From Hexactinellida sp. DTS-2022 (taxonomy: Eukaryota; Porifera; Hexactinellida): 64,000 nucleotides of DNA. Location of the stretch: positions 12,338,001 through 12,402,000 of the forward strand of contig JAPNXP010000002.1 in NCBI GenBank assembly GCA_028753945.1, written 5' to 3'. This document shows positions 1 to 10,675 of this stretch, one piece after another. Under the pieces are notes generated by a model, which did no database searches, had not been told where the DNA came from, and saw nothing but the letters and a program-made list of their open reading frames with translations. Numbering within the stretch: position 1 is the first letter of the stretch; each line of letters begins with the position of its first letter. The translations under genes were made by a program, and so were the position numbers.

Positions 1-2
1 GC

Positions 3-167
3 GCCGATGGTGACCTGGATAGCGCCGCAAGTCGTAAGCTGCTTATTGATATAAAGCGTGAGCTAAACGACCGTGGGTATGCACTTGACAAGGGTAACAT
101 CGACCTAGAACGGATCGTTAAGGTCGCGGTAGTATCAGAGCCGGTCAGAGCTGATACGAGTTCCTGA
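3..167 (+). pseudogene. gag C-terminal remnant of Ty3/gypsy retrotransposon
   Basis: The third forward frame is open from the window edge to a stop at about 165-167 and reads as a charged, helical stretch (AADGDLDSAASRK then LLIDIKRELNDRG). It lies just upstream of zinc-knuckle and protease sequence, so the natural reading is the end of a Gag nucleocapsid precursor. The reading continues only after frame changes between about 165 and 330. A half zinc knuckle (CYVCGEDH) is readable at 304-327 in another frame. The true start and the 5' LTR lie left of the window. The gag assignment is by position, since Gag is poorly conserved. Confidence 0.45.
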
Positions 168-329
168 ACCAGCGGGTGACTCACGAGCACCAGATGCACC
201 GGATGGACTAGCCACTCACGAGCAGTCAGTAGCCTATACCCAACACCAAAGAAATTGGAAAAGAGGGACAAGCAAAGCACAACCTCAGCACCGCCAGTCT
301 GGATGTTACGTCTGTGGTGAAGATCATTC

Positions 330-1688
330 ATGCGCTTCTGCCCACAGAAATGCTGCCCAGTGTGTGGTACCCGTGGACACTCTCTTAGCAACTGCCCCCG
401 GAAGAAGCGCGGGCCGAAACAAAGAATCATGCAAGTAAAAAACCGTACACTCGGCTCAGAGCTGTTCGTCATACTCACTGTGAAACTAGACAACGCAGCA
501 TTAGAGATGGTACTGGACTCCGGAGCGGGACCCTCGGTGATCGACCTGGGAACTGTACGATACCTTGGGCTGGAACGAGAGATAAATCTCCGCGCAGGGA
601 TGGTGTACGGCGTCGGCCAAAATCCGGTACACCTTATCGGGAACATCACCTTGGACGTCGACATCGGTGACAACCAGATTGCCCGGCATTCATTCGGAGT
701 ACTGGCAGATACCAACAAAACTCGAATATTGGGGCGGGACCTGCTTAGAAAATTTGGTCCCACAGAATTCGACTGGGACAGTCACCGCGTGCGCCTGGGA
801 TCCGTGTGGAAAGATACCCGTGCAATCCTCCAGGGAGGCGATGCAATATCGCGTTCTGCCGTCGCTGCACTTGAAACCGAAACCAATAAGCAAGTACACA
901 TTTCAAGTGGTTCCGCAATAGAAGGGGAACAACCCAAAATTTCGATCAACCCGGAATTACCAGAGCGAATCAGAAGGGAACTGGGTTCCTTAGTTTACGA
1001 GTTCTCCGAAGTATTTGCTCACAACCCTAAGTCACCAAACGTCACTCCTTTCGCTAAACACGCGATCCTAACAGGGGACAACCTGCCTGTTAAGAACAAG
1101 CAACGGCGCGTCTCCCCATCCACCCAGACGATGATAGACGATCAGATTACAGAGATGTTGCACAACGGGATCTGCAGTCCATCCAACTCACCGTGGAGCA
1201 GCCCGGTCATACTCATCACTAAGAAAGACGGGGGTACCCGATTTGTGGTAGACTACCGGGGACTCAACGACCTAACAAGGAAGGATGCATACCTAATGCC
1301 GAACCCGCGCGATATACTGGATACCCTCCTTGGAAATAACTATTTCTCTTCCCTCGACTGCGCAAGCGCATATTGGGCTGTAGGCATCGAAGCGGAGGAC
1401 CAACCGAAGACAGCCTTCTCTACCCCGCGGGGGCACTTCGAAATGACTCGAATGGCCTTTGGGCTATGTAACAGCCAGGCAACTAATCAACGGCTTATGG
1501 ATCAGACTCTGCACGGCGTAAGGCACTCCCACTCATACGTAGACGATGTCTTAATCCACTCTCCAAGTTTCGGCTACATATCAGCGATATCCGTGAGGCT
1601 CTTATGCGTATCCGCAGTGCGCGGATACAGCGACGCGCCGACAAATGCCGACTCGGATATCAACAGATCGAATTCGTCGGGCACTTGA
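330..1688 (+). pseudogene. pol: Ty3/gypsy gag zinc knuckle, aspartic protease and reverse transcriptase
   Basis: This is the pol polyprotein of an LTR retrotransposon, which copies element RNA into DNA inside virus-like particles. A CX2CX4HX4C zinc knuckle spans residues 9-22. The retropepsin motif DSGA is at residues 63-66 (LDSGAG). The RT core follows: FVVDYRGLND, SSLDCASAYW, FSTPRGHFEMTRMAFGL and the catalytic YVDD at about 403-406. Shortly after YVDD, near position 1560, the frame slips and the ORF tail is not RT. The lost frame is readable downstream (EFVGHLITPSGH), followed by stops near 1730. A frameshift also separates this ORF from the first zinc knuckle. The copy is therefore dead although its motifs are well kept. 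Confidence 0.9.
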
Positions 1689-1844
1689 TTACTCCCAGCG
1701 GCCATAAACAACTCGCTAGCAACGTAGAGAAATAGTAGCTTATGAACCCCCTAAGGACAAGCTAGAACTACAGCGCTTCCTGGGCCTCGTAAATTTCTAC
1801 CGGGATTATAGATAGATAATATATAGATATATGATATCCCTAAC

Positions 1845-2303
1845 ATGGCCACCATTGCCGAGCCCTTGTACGCACTGACTCGGAAAGGCGTCACATACTC
1901 CTGGAACCCAGCATGCTACGAGGCTTTCAACACTCTAACCCAAACGTTAACTCGGGACCCCGTATTAATCTCTCATCCCGACTGGGACAGCCCGTTCTAT
2001 TTGCAGACCGACGCGTCGCTTGTTGCGGTTGGCTGCGTCCTCTCACAACTCGATGCTAACAATAAGCTGCGCCCACTGGCATTCTACTCTACCAGCTTGA
2101 ATGCGAGTCAGCGAAACTATGCCGCGGGTGAAATCGAGTGCTGGGCAATGATCGCACTGAGCAGAAAATTTCGAGACTACCTAAAGGCCGCTCAAAAAAT
2201 CATATTCCTCAGCGACCACAATCCTTTACGCTGGCTAAGACGGCAACGAGACCCCAGAGGAAAGTTCGTCCGTTGGATTCAAGAGCGAGGGGTGGAACTA
2301 TGA
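1845..2303 (+). pseudogene. pol: Ty3/gypsy RNase H domain
   Basis: This RNase H removes the RNA strand during reverse transcription. The family blocks are visible: the RT-RNase H connection (AEPLYALTRKG), FYLQTDAS with the first catalytic Asp, RPLAFYSTSLNASQRNYA, the E of GEIECWAMI and the SDHNPLRWL block. It follows the RT by about 160 bp and belongs to the same polyprotein. Between them, near 1805-1838, a short AT-rich stretch (repeated GATA/TATA) expands the sequence and breaks the frame. The frame is lost again at about 2300 before the integrase. Confidence 0.88.
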
Positions 2304-2379
2304 GATTCAGTATGTAAAGGGGACCGACAACGCCGCGGCAGACTTCCTTTCCCGGATCGACAGTGAGGTCGACCATGGC

Positions 2380-3171
2380 ATGAATGATGAATATGAGTTT
2401 ATGGACCGACTCGTGTACAACATTCAAACCGGGGGCACTCTGTATGACGAACTCAGGAGCGAACAAACACTAGACTCCGCCATTGCATTCGCTGCAGAAC
2501 AGCTGACGGATAGAGGGGTTGTTTCATACGGTCGTTACCGAAATCAGCGGCTCGCGTTCTCTGATGCTCTCGTCACACGCGAGAATCGTATCCTGATACC
2601 CGAACACTTTCGTAATACGGTTCTTACTCGCATACACAACGCCTCTCATCCAGGGATAAAACGAACCCTTCACTTGCTGAAACGGCAATTTACTTGGGAT
2701 GGGATCCACCGCGATACTCGGGCGTTCTGTAAGGCATGTAACGTTTGTCAGCGTGAGAAGAACAAGAACAAAACAGACGAACCACTCAAGCCTATTCGTG
2801 CTGCGTCCAAACCATGGCAAATGATCGCGTATGATGTGGCAACCCTTCCTTGGGGAAACGGGAAATTTCGGTACTTTCTAATCATGACCGACTTATTCTC
2901 CAAAAGGGTGGAGATCGCCCCCATGTCCGATCAAACTTCCAGCACCATACTTGTTGCACTGAACATGTTTTGGTTTTACCGGCATGGCCTACCCGAAACA
3001 GTTTTAAGCGATCAGGGCCCAAACGTTGATGGCGCAGAGATTCGCCGGTCCTTACACTCGCTAGGGGTGAAAAAGGTACGTTCTTCGCCATACCACCCTC
3101 AAGGGGACGGTCAGGCCGAGCGAAATATACAAACGGTCAAACAGACTACGCTGTATTATATCGCAACGTGA
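2380..3171 (+). pseudogene. pol: Ty3/gypsy integrase, catalytic core
   Basis: This DDE integrase inserts the cDNA. An HHCC zinc domain is visible (HNASH, then CKACNVC about 30 residues on). The core follows with its first Asp in AYDVATLP, its second in LSDQGPN and the Glu in GQAERNIQ; the last two are spaced as in D,D-35-E integrases. A stop at about 3171 separates it from its C-terminal part, so this copy is inactive. Order protease-RT-RNase H-integrase puts the element in Ty3/gypsy (Metaviridae) rather than Ty1/copia. Confidence 0.9.
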
Positions 3172-3276
3172 GTTGACTAAGGAATGCTGGCCGGAACTAC
3201 TACAGGAAGTGGCATACACTGATACACAATCAACACTCTTCCAAACTTTGGCACAAAACTCACGCCTTTCCATATC

Positions 3277-3912
3277 ATGCATGGTTCCGAACCCATCCCC
3301 AACCCGCGACTCCATACAAGCAAAGGGCAGCCGCGAATGACGCCCTACAGCTGGTTTGAAGAGGCCTCACATGGGGTGGAACGCTCAGTTGAATCAGCAC
3401 GCACGAACTTACAAAACTACCAGGACACTATGAAGCGGACTTTCGATAAGGATCGGAAGGAAACAACAGTCACGAACGGAGACTATGTTTACCTTCGCAA
3501 CGATGCGAAGTCTGACAGTCTCGACCCACGGTACAATGGACCCTTCCTAGTAGTGAAAGCCGACCCCCCGAACGTCACAGTAGACATGGGCGACGGAAGG
3601 AGGAGAACCGTCCATCTGAACCGCTGTAAAGTAACCTCACGGGATAATAACTCACCTTACCGGACAGTAATCTCGGATGGCACCCAACAAGAGCATCTAA
3701 GTGCACCTCTATCCGAACCTAACGAAACCGGTGAAACGAATACAGCCGACATAAGCCAGGAGCAAATTCAGGACCTGCCCATGCCGAGCGCAGATCCCGC
3801 GGGATCACCCACAGTCACCCAACACGGTCGGGTTATCCAGAAGCCCCTCCGCTACCGGGACACACTAATCGTATGGCCGACGCGACGGGGAAGTGATGTA
3901 AGATATCCATAG
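3277..3912 (+). pseudogene. pol: Ty3/gypsy integrase C-terminal domain with GPY/F module
   Basis: The ORF begins inside the integrase tail. It contains a GPY/F-type module around LDPRYNGPFLVVKAD, preceded by a basic stretch, which is typical of the DNA-binding C-terminus of gypsy integrases. The last ~70 residues are acidic and Ser/Pro-rich, as in pol tails. It is joined to the integrase core by a short frameshifted gap. No envelope-like ORF follows, so I see no support for an errantivirus-type env gene. Confidence 0.8.
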
Positions 3913-4071
3913 TTCCTAAGCGGAGGCGACCACCCACTAAGATATCAATAGCCGTAGTTAGTATTTATTTGTTATTTTTCCATTAGGTCATTGTAGGCAT
4001 TTCTTAATTCTCTTATTCTTCAGCATAGCAATAAATTTCTTTAGTCACTTGCGTTCCCGGCTCACCACATT
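3913..4071 (+). repeat. possible 3' LTR region of the gypsy element
   Basis: Directly after pol there is non-coding DNA with an AATAAA signal near 4029 and a CA end near 4070, as expected for the 3' LTR of the element. The partner LTR lies outside the window, so neither the boundary nor a target duplication can be shown. Nothing else is visible from 4072 to 4230 beyond AT-rich DNA. Confidence 0.25.
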
Positions 4072-4230
4072 ATAATTCCCGAAACATTAGACAAAAATAA
4101 ATTGCAACTCGAAACAAATTCCCAATTAGACGAAAATTTCAGTAAAGATAGAACAAAGATAATATAATTGTAAAATAATATAATTGGTCAAGTAAAATGA
4201 AATTTTTGTTAGAAAAATTATAGAATTTCT

Positions 4231-5088
4231 CAGGGATGCCATTCTCTGGAAACCAAAAAGCGGGAGATTTTTCCATTTTGGCGGGAGTTTTAACAAAAAA
4301 GCGGGAGGTCGAAGATGAAAAAGCGGGAGACTCTAAATATATGCTAGGTATTTTTAAAATCTATCAAGAATAGAACGATATTATATGATTATTAGTAAGT
4401 TTTGATATCTACAATTAGGAAAATAACTTGGTACTCGAAAAAAGTAAAACTAAAAACTACAACTAAAAAAACTTGAAAAACAAACGAAAACTCAAAAAAC
4501 TTGTTGCTCGAAGGTTGACTAATTACTTGAATAATTTAAACAATCCCGTTATTATACTTAATTATCATAAAATATAAATATATAAACAATTTCCAAAAAG
4601 CGGGAGTTTAAAAAGTTTGGCGGGAGGTCGGGAGGATGGGAGAGAAAAAAGGCAAAAATGGGGGACTCCCGCCAAAGCGGGAGCATACCTGCCAACCGTA
4701 CAGGGATTTAAACATTTTGGCTGTTCTGTACAGGCGTTTATTCAATTTGTACAGGGAATGTGTCAAATAATGGCTAAAAATGTCTAGTTATGATAGTATA
4801 TTCTGCCATGTATTCTGCATTGACCACATAAAGGCACAACTGGTTTATATATTTATTCAAGCGTACAGGGATTATCTGCACAATATATAATTCAATGCTT
4901 TCGCCTTTCCAAAGTACTAATTTTGCAATGTAAGTGTATATTAATTCCCTGGACGAGCGAGCGCAGCGATTGAGAAAATCTTTGGGAGGTGTACAGGGAT
5001 TTTGGCCAATGTACAGGGGAAAATTGGAGCCTGTACAGGTATATGACTCAAATAGGTTGGCAGGTATGCGGGAGGGTTGGCAACCCTG
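4231..5088. mobile_element. hAT-like non-autonomous element with GCGGGAG motifs (host of a nested MITE)
   Basis: The left end reads CAGGGATGCCATTC and the right end, reversed, CAGGGTTGCCAACC. The interior repeats the motif GCGGGAG many times. A truncated copy of the same end lies reversed at 59068-59165. No matching 8-bp target duplication is seen, so exact limits are uncertain. A second element (4684-5067) sits inside it. No coding capacity. Confidence 0.55.
4684..5067. mobile_element. MITE with CATACCTGCC ends and 7-bp target duplication
   Basis: Ends are CATACCTGCCAACC and GGTTGGCAGGTAT, flanked by a direct 7-bp repeat GCGGGAG (4677-4683 and 5068-5074). The interior is full of GTACAGG motifs and the string GCGAGCGCAGCG. 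A second copy lies reversed at 36519-36865. The CAT start with 7-8-bp duplications resembles the P/THAP elements of this window, so it may be mobilised by a P-type transposase; that is inference. Confidence 0.75.
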
Positions 5089-5390
5089 GATCGAATCAAG
5101 CTTAGCAAAAACTAATAATATGGTATTAACCAATTAAAAACGATTAGTAACAATTTATTAGTGACACATTGGATCCTTTGTGATATAGTGTATATTGATA
5201 ATAACAATTATTATATTAGTGCAACGAAGGAATTCATATTGTGGTGAAAGATGTATTATAAGGCACAATAACTATTTTGCAGACTCAATATTATAAAGTC
5301 CTAAAGAAACATTCAGATGCCGATCCGGGGCCCCCGGTTTTACCCCAAGCAACCCCCCCTCTCGCCGCCCCTGCTGGAGAAACTCAAGTT

Positions 5391-5777
5391 TCAGATCAAG
5401 AAAGACAGGTTCAAGGTAGCCAGGCCATTACGTGTTTTTAGTTTCTCCGCGATATATTTGGACTTTTCCAGAAGAAAGGGACCGGTTACTGACTCCTCTG
5501 GAGCTGTACTCTTCAAGCAGCGAAACCACTCAAGCAGTGCAGCATCGATCTTCGGGTATCTAGACAGCTTTGTGCTCTTCGAACCCAGATTTGAGGCACT
5601 TGCGATGGACGCTTCAATGGTCGCCCGATTCGTCAAGAAGTCAGCTAGGGTCCAATGAGAAATACCATGTTTCCGCTCCAAGAATGGTCTCTTCGCTCCT
5701 GCATCCAGCTCCTTTAAAATTTCGTATTTTTCAGCAAAAGAAAAGCGCTTTCTTTTGACACCTCCGCTCGAATCCAT
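5391..5777 (-). pseudogene. pogo/Tigger-type transposase N-terminus (CENP-B HTH), truncated
   Basis: The start MDSSGGVKRKRFSFAEKYEI followed by a psq-like helix-turn-helix (residues about 10-55) and the beginning of a CENP-B/Tc5 type HTH (WFRCLKS... then LEKSKYIAEKL) identifies the DNA-binding half of a pogo-family transposase. Similarity stops at about residue 120, where the expected basic second half of the HTH and the whole DDE domain are missing. The sequence joins a C-rich segment at 5317-5395. It is a truncated relic, distinct from the longer Tigger element at 14491-17479. Confidence 0.75.
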
Positions 5778-5935
5778 GACGATGATAAAGAAATGATATT
5801 GTACATACTAATGGCTTTAAATACGTTTTCATTTTGATAAGAAGCCAGCTGTTGATTCAAAACAGGGGAAATTTTAATTGGTTAATATTTAGATCAATCA
5901 AAATTCAATTATTCATTAATTAGACAAATCGAGCC

Positions 5936-6173
5936 CGGGGCTATACGCATTTCTGCACATTTCTGAATTCCAAAGTCGTAATATCCAATGGAATTTCGAG
6001 GCATCGGGCATAGAAATATGTCGATAAATTCGAAGTGTCGTTATTTGGCATGTCGTTATACCCGAAGTATGGTGTGTGCAAAATAGAGATGCGCATTTCT
6101 GGGCAAGAGAAATAGGTCGTTATTAGCGATTTGTCGCTAAATCCGAAGTCGTTAAATCCAATGTTTACTGTAC
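5936..6173. repeat. partial mariner/pogo-type MITE
   Basis: The right end reads GATTTAACGACTTCGG reversed, up to TTTACTG followed by TA at 6174, in the style of TA-targeting elements. Internal GTCGTTAT/GTCGATAA motifs repeat. The left end is not convincingly matched. ORFs drawn through it are spurious. Confidence 0.35.
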
Positions 6174-6196
6174 TATTAAAACACAAGCCTGGGTGG

Positions 6197-6382
6197 CAGG
6201 GCAGGATTTACCCTTGAGTGGCCTGAAGGCTGAACCACACAAGTGGCCCGAACATGATCGACATTGGTCGGTAGTGGTCCTGTAGGCTGTAGTGGCCCAT
6301 TGGTCCTGTAGTGTCCTGTACATTGGTCCTGTAGTGGCTCGAAGGCTATAGACTACTTAGCCTAATGGTAAATCCGGCCCTG
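6197..6382. mobile_element. hAT-type MITE, 186 bp
   Basis: Ends CAGGGCAGGATTTACC and GGTAAATCCGGCCCTG are inverted repeats. The flanking 8-bp duplication CTGGGTGG is perfect (6189-6196, 6383-6390). The interior repeats TGGTCCTGTAG. CAG/CTG ends plus 8-bp duplication are the hAT signature. Confidence 0.88.
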
Positions 6383-6392
6383 CTGGGTGGGT

Positions 6393-6416
6393 ATATATAT
6401 ATATATATATATATAT
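6393..6416. repeat. (TA)n microsatellite
   Basis: About 12 TA dinucleotides run directly to the right of the 6197-6382 MITE. Confidence 0.9.
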
Positions 6417-7063
6417 TTGTTTGTATGTTACGAGTTGATTGAAGAAAGTGGACGGTTTCCAAATGTGATTTTTGGCATATAGGGGTAACTTTTGGCACCC
6501 GCCAACAAGTTGTTGTTTCCACTCAAAATTTGTTACAATTCGACAAGTTATGACGTCATTGTCACATTTCGAGAACCCTGAAAATTAACTTAATCGCACA
6601 TAATTAGCGCCCTTTAAGAGAGAAAAACCTTAAAATTTAATAGAACATGTACATTAATGATGTGGACACATTGGTAACACCAGATTACCACTATGCTTAC
6701 TCATGATCGCATCATGGCGTAATCACTAAATTTCACATTCTTAAATTCTACTATTTTAGGTCTATTTACGCTTTATAATCAATATTAGGAGTATATAAAC
6801 CACACACCAACCACGAAGCGGTTGGTGTGTGGTTGTGTTCTCCTGTTCACTTTACCAAGCTATAAACTTTGCCAAGCTACAAAAATCCAGTTTTAACAGT
6901 ATTGATTCCCGAATCTAAGTTATACGATTTGTCGTATGATTCCTTGCATATTCTTCGTATAAGAAGTGTAAATATAGTTTAATGAAAGGACAATGCTAAA
7001 AAATGAAAACTATGAATTATTATATGTTAATATTATATGCTATCCCCCTTAAGTAATCTAGAA

Positions 7064-7247
7064 CAGCGGTTCTTAACCGGGGGTACGCGTACCCTAAGGG
7101 TACTTGATTATGTACAGGGGATACGTAAGTGGCTTAAAATTAGCGTGTGCTAGTATACAATAAATATAGAATTAACATCAGGGGGGTACATAGCATGTCA
7201 GATCGAGGTCAAGGGGTACGCAGACCGAAAAAGGTTAAGAACTACTA
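7064..7247. mobile_element. hAT-type MITE, 184 bp, in MULE 3' region
   Basis: Left end CAGCGGTTCTTAACC, right end GGTTAAGAACTACTA, with the last base mutated from G. The 8-bp duplication ATCTAGAA is perfect (7056-7063, 7248-7255). The interior contains GGGTACGCGTACCC and related G-rich repeats. It inserted next to the stop codon of the MULE transposase. Confidence 0.8.
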
Positions 7248-7628
7248 ATCTAGAAGATTGCGATTTGAGTAGGCAGCAACTAATGTGAAGATCCTCTCTT
7301 CTCTTTTTCGGGACAGCTTGGAAATTACTTTGTGATCTCCCCCTTCCCATTTCGAGTGAACTGCATCCTGAAGTGATTGTTCCCGCTTCAAATGTTTTAG
7401 TAATTTTGGTAGGCTTGGGTGTGAATGAGAAATTCCAAATCCAAAGGCGTTGTGCCAGCCTTCCACAGAGTTGTTGGTACGCGCTTGCTTGCTGATAATT
7501 CGCATATACATATTCCATACCCTGATAGGAAATGGAAGCATTCTTCTGGAATTATTAGGTAGCTTCTTTCCTACATACGTATTCTCGAAGTATTTAGCTA
7601 CTCCCTTAGCCAGGGCCGGATTATCCAA
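7245..7628 (-). pseudogene. MULE transposase C-terminal part
   Basis: The minus-strand ORF carries ARTNNSVEGWHNAFG, the conserved block of MULE transposases that includes the catalytic Glu, and FENTYVGKK upstream. It continues the ORF at 7767-8114 after removal of the 125-bp MITE at 7611-7735. The last residues (YSNRNLLD) end at the MITE inserted at 7064-7247. This enzyme cut and pasted the element by the DDE mechanism; here it is interrupted. Confidence 0.8.
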
Positions 7629-7735
7629 TAGGCACAGTAGGCACTGTCCCTAGGGCCTACGAAAAATTTTGGGACTAATTGCTGCCTGGTATCCTCAAAG
7701 TGCCTAGGGCCTACGAAGACCTTAATCCGGCCCTG
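7611..7735. mobile_element. hAT-type MITE, 125 bp, inside MULE CDS
   Basis: Ends CAGGGCCGGATTA and TAATCCGGCCCTG pair exactly. The flanking octamers CCCTTAGC and CCCATAGC differ at one base, so this is an older insertion. It contains two copies of AGGGCCTACGAA. Confidence 0.82.
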
Positions 7736-7766
7736 CCCATAGCTGATTGTGGATATTCTTCCATTA

Positions 7767-8114
7767 TCATATTGAATGAATCAATAACATCATTCTCAGG
7801 CACAAAGGCCAAACAAGGTAACATCTTGAGTTCAGAGCAAACTCTTTATCTTGTTGGTACCTTGTAGTTAAGCCCTCGGCTTGAATTTTTCTGTAAACAC
7901 TCTGAGCTAAGTGGAAGAAGCAGCCAGATACTGAAGCATTGAAGTGATTTTCGAAAGAATTCATTGCGGCTTTCTCAAAATCTATCATAATGGATTTCGG
8001 ATTTAATTCGGGCTCTAGTTCGAGTAGTTTGAGATTCATTTGATCATAAGTTCGTTCATTCTTATCCTCAAGCAAACCATATACACAAGGGTATGTAACC
8101 ATCTTTTTCGGCAT
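7767..8114 (-). pseudogene. MULE transposase central DDE part
   Basis: The frame reads YPCVYGLLEDK, then SIMIDFEKAAMN with the second catalytic Asp and SGCFFHLAQS with the conserved Cys/His of MULEs. Upstream, near 8115-8190 on the minus strand, a DGTFKV-like first Asp block is readable in a shifted frame. The fold and order match the MULE DDE core. It is interrupted downstream by the MITE at 7611-7735. Confidence 0.78.
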
Positions 8115-8189
8115 GGATTGTATATATCTGAAAGAAATGTTCGGGTACTACTTTGAAAGTTCCATCACAAAACCAGTTTGGAATTTCTT

Positions 8190-8761
8190 TTAGAATAGAT
8201 AGAAAGTTGGGAGTTCCAAAAAGAAAGAGTCTGTGTACATCGCCATCCCCAGAATCAAAAAGTAAGAAACTATCTCCCTTTGAGAAAACTTTAGAGAATT
8301 TGAAATGATCACTTCAGCACAACAAGAAGGATTGCCAAAATATTCTTCTGCTGTACTTTTGCAATTTCGTATTGTTCGTTTAACAGATGCAAGTTTCGGA
8401 AGTTTAACTATGCTCTCTGCAGACATGTTTTGAACTAAGTTGGCAAGAAGGTTCCTAGTACTTGTTTCTGAATTCTTTACAACTTCTTTGAGATTGTTAT
8501 AACCTCTTAACATTTCTACCCTAGACATGTCAGGGCTATGTGAATGTTGACAATATATCTCAGACAATTGTGTGGTTTAATGATATCATTGTTAGATGTA
8601 TGTATTCTAGCTTTGCAACTTCCTCGTTTTTCACAGACCCAGTATTCGATGCCATTCGCAACCCTGTTCAAAGTGTAAATATATCTGTGTGTAGTTGCCT
8701 TGTCTTTATTTATTTCGCTTTTGATCCTCTCAATAGTTAAGTTGGGTAAGGAGGTCGCCAT
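8190..8761 (-). pseudogene. MULE transposase N-terminus with FLYWCH-like zinc finger
   Basis: Two overlapping minus-strand ORFs (8516-8761 and 8190-8567) start MATSLPNLTIERI. The block IEYWVCEKRGSCKARIHT looks like a FLYWCH or WRKY-GCM1-type finger; its His partners (HNC, then THSHSPD) lie across a frame change near 8560. FLYWCH fingers are the usual DNA-binding head of animal MULE transposases. Several frameshifts make it inactive. Confidence 0.6.
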
Positions 8762-9017
8762 TATTGATGAAACTTAAAACAAAATAGCCCATATTTATAT
8801 ATTCTCATGAATGGATTATCCAGGAGTTTGTTAACAAACAAACACATCTTAGTAGTGCTGAAACATGTCAATGAAAATTAAAAGTGAAAAATGATAACAG
8901 CTTTGTCCTTTCATTAAACTATATTCACACTTCCTATACGAAGAATATACAAGGTATCATAGGACAAATCGTATAACTTTAGATTCGGGAATCAATACTA
9001 TTAAAACTGGATTTTTG

Positions 9018-10675
9018 TGCTTATGTTGTAAATTTCGGGTTGACTTTTGTCTGTGGCTCTGTGCAACAAATTTTCCGGCGACCTATTTTCAATGCGACGA
9101 ATTTTTCCGGCGACGAATTTTCCGCTATTCATCTATCTCATAGGAATGTAGATTTTTTTGAAATATTTTGATTTAAGAAACGTCCCATAGTTACAAAGAT
9201 ATACACAAAGTTTAAATTCAATTTCGAAAAAAAATGTCAATTTTTTTTTAGTGCTGTTGCATAGGATTCTGAACCGCAATATAAAATTGTAATACAGGCC
9301 CGTTGCACGCCAACATTTATTGGTGCGGCATAGTGGCGTCACTATATTTAATATAAACAGACATTAATCCTTTGTACTTTATACGCGCTTTCCCTCTATG
9401 TTTTAAGTTACTCAACTAAGGGAAATAAAATAAAAACATACCTACGTACTAATTTTATACATTCTTTTTTCAAGTTTAAAAAGAGTTGCTACTTGCTAAA
9501 TAATCTAATGGTTACAAATACGATATATTATAATTGTACCGAACAGTTTGGCGGTTGCAGCAGCACCTATGTCACACCTGTAGCAGTTGTGTTTACCGAT
9601 ACCGTTATGCCGCTCCTATAGTTGTCGGTGACTTAAATGTATCACCGAAAATTTATGTGGTCACCAAAATTATTGGTGCGGCCATGGCCGCACCTGCCGC
9701 ATCTGCTCCTACGGCCCTGTAATAGCATGTCCCTGGTGCGGGTCAAATTCCTACGGTAGTCAAGAGTGTAGGATTCTCACACGAAATACAAAATTATAAT
9801 AGCGAATCCATGGTGCGGGTCAAGATCCTACGATAGTCATCCGTAGGATTTTGACCCGCATTGATATTATTACATTAATTATGATTGTATTATCGAGCCT
9901 ATCTCGGTTTTCACAATAACATTCAGGGTGTGAACAGAGGGATCGCTGGGATCCCCCCAACAAAAGTCCCCCCCCCCACCAGGAAAGATGCCCCCATCCC
10001 AAGAATTGTCTTGTTTTGGCCTATACATGTATATGCTGCTCCTTTATCCAAGGGATAAAGAAAGTTCCCCTCCCCCAAGGGAAAATTTCTGTATCAATCC
10101 TGACATTATTGAATTGCTAACATAGAGATAGCATATTTTACGAATTTTTCTTGCTTGTTTAACTTAGATAATTTAGTAAACTAGTGAAGTCGATAATTAT
10201 CCAACTTGATTAGTGAACCAATAATGTTCCCAAGATATTTCTAATTTCAGATCTATCCATTCTCTTTGTACGGGATACCTTTAGCAAAAGTAGTGATTCT
10301 ATTCGCATTGTTAATCAGATTCTACTTAAGGTTAATAAATAATTAATAATACAAAATTCATTGACAAAGAAAATAATAATAAATACATTACTTTATTAAG
10401 AATAAATAAAATATATGTTGGAATAATTATTAAACTGTGTCGAATAGGATGTAAAAAGTAGAACCTTGTCCCTTAGGTTTCTGTAACCACAATATATATT
10501 AACACGCACATCCAACTCTCTAATTGAGCAACTAATGGATTTGTGAGCTAAATCTTCTACACTATTTACCAATAACTCCATATGTGAAAGACATAATCTA
10601 GAAATAAATCAAGTAATGTTGGCCTCCTCCACCCCTACAGCCACAAACAATCATCTCCATTTATAATTTTATATA
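9018..10675. other. non-coding AT-rich stretch with short repeats
   Basis: I see no credible gene. Visible structures: near-duplicate GCGACGAATTTT(T)CCGGCGACG units at 9090-9120; a fragment starting CAGGCCCGTTGCACGCC at 9297 that resembles a hAT-type end but lacks a matching duplication; two units of GGTGCGGGTCAA followed by CCTACGRTAGTCA at about 9736 and 9811, the second forming a hairpin with TGACCCGC near 9851-9861; and a C-rich patch at 9950-10080. Confidence 0.5.

Larger units (their letters stand above)
6880..9017 (-). mobile_element. MULE-type DNA transposon with ~130-bp terminal inverted repeats
   Basis: The left arm starts CAAAAATCCAGTTTTAACAG at 6880 and the right arm ends with its near-exact complement at 9017. 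Similarity runs about 130 bp inward to GTTTAATGAAAGGACAA. A decayed MULE transposase lies between on the minus strand. Two hAT-type MITEs (7064-7247 and 7611-7735) have since inserted. I could not find a clean 9-10-bp target duplication. Confidence 0.8.

Noticed and set aside
4223..5096. Target duplication for the GCGGGAG element
   Set aside because: Flanking octamers GAATTTCT and GATCGAAT do not match, so limits were left uncertain.
9297..9721. hAT-type MITE from CAGGCCCGTTGC to ACGGCCCTG
   Set aside because: The ends pair weakly and the flanks TTGTAATA and TAATAGCA are not a proper duplication.
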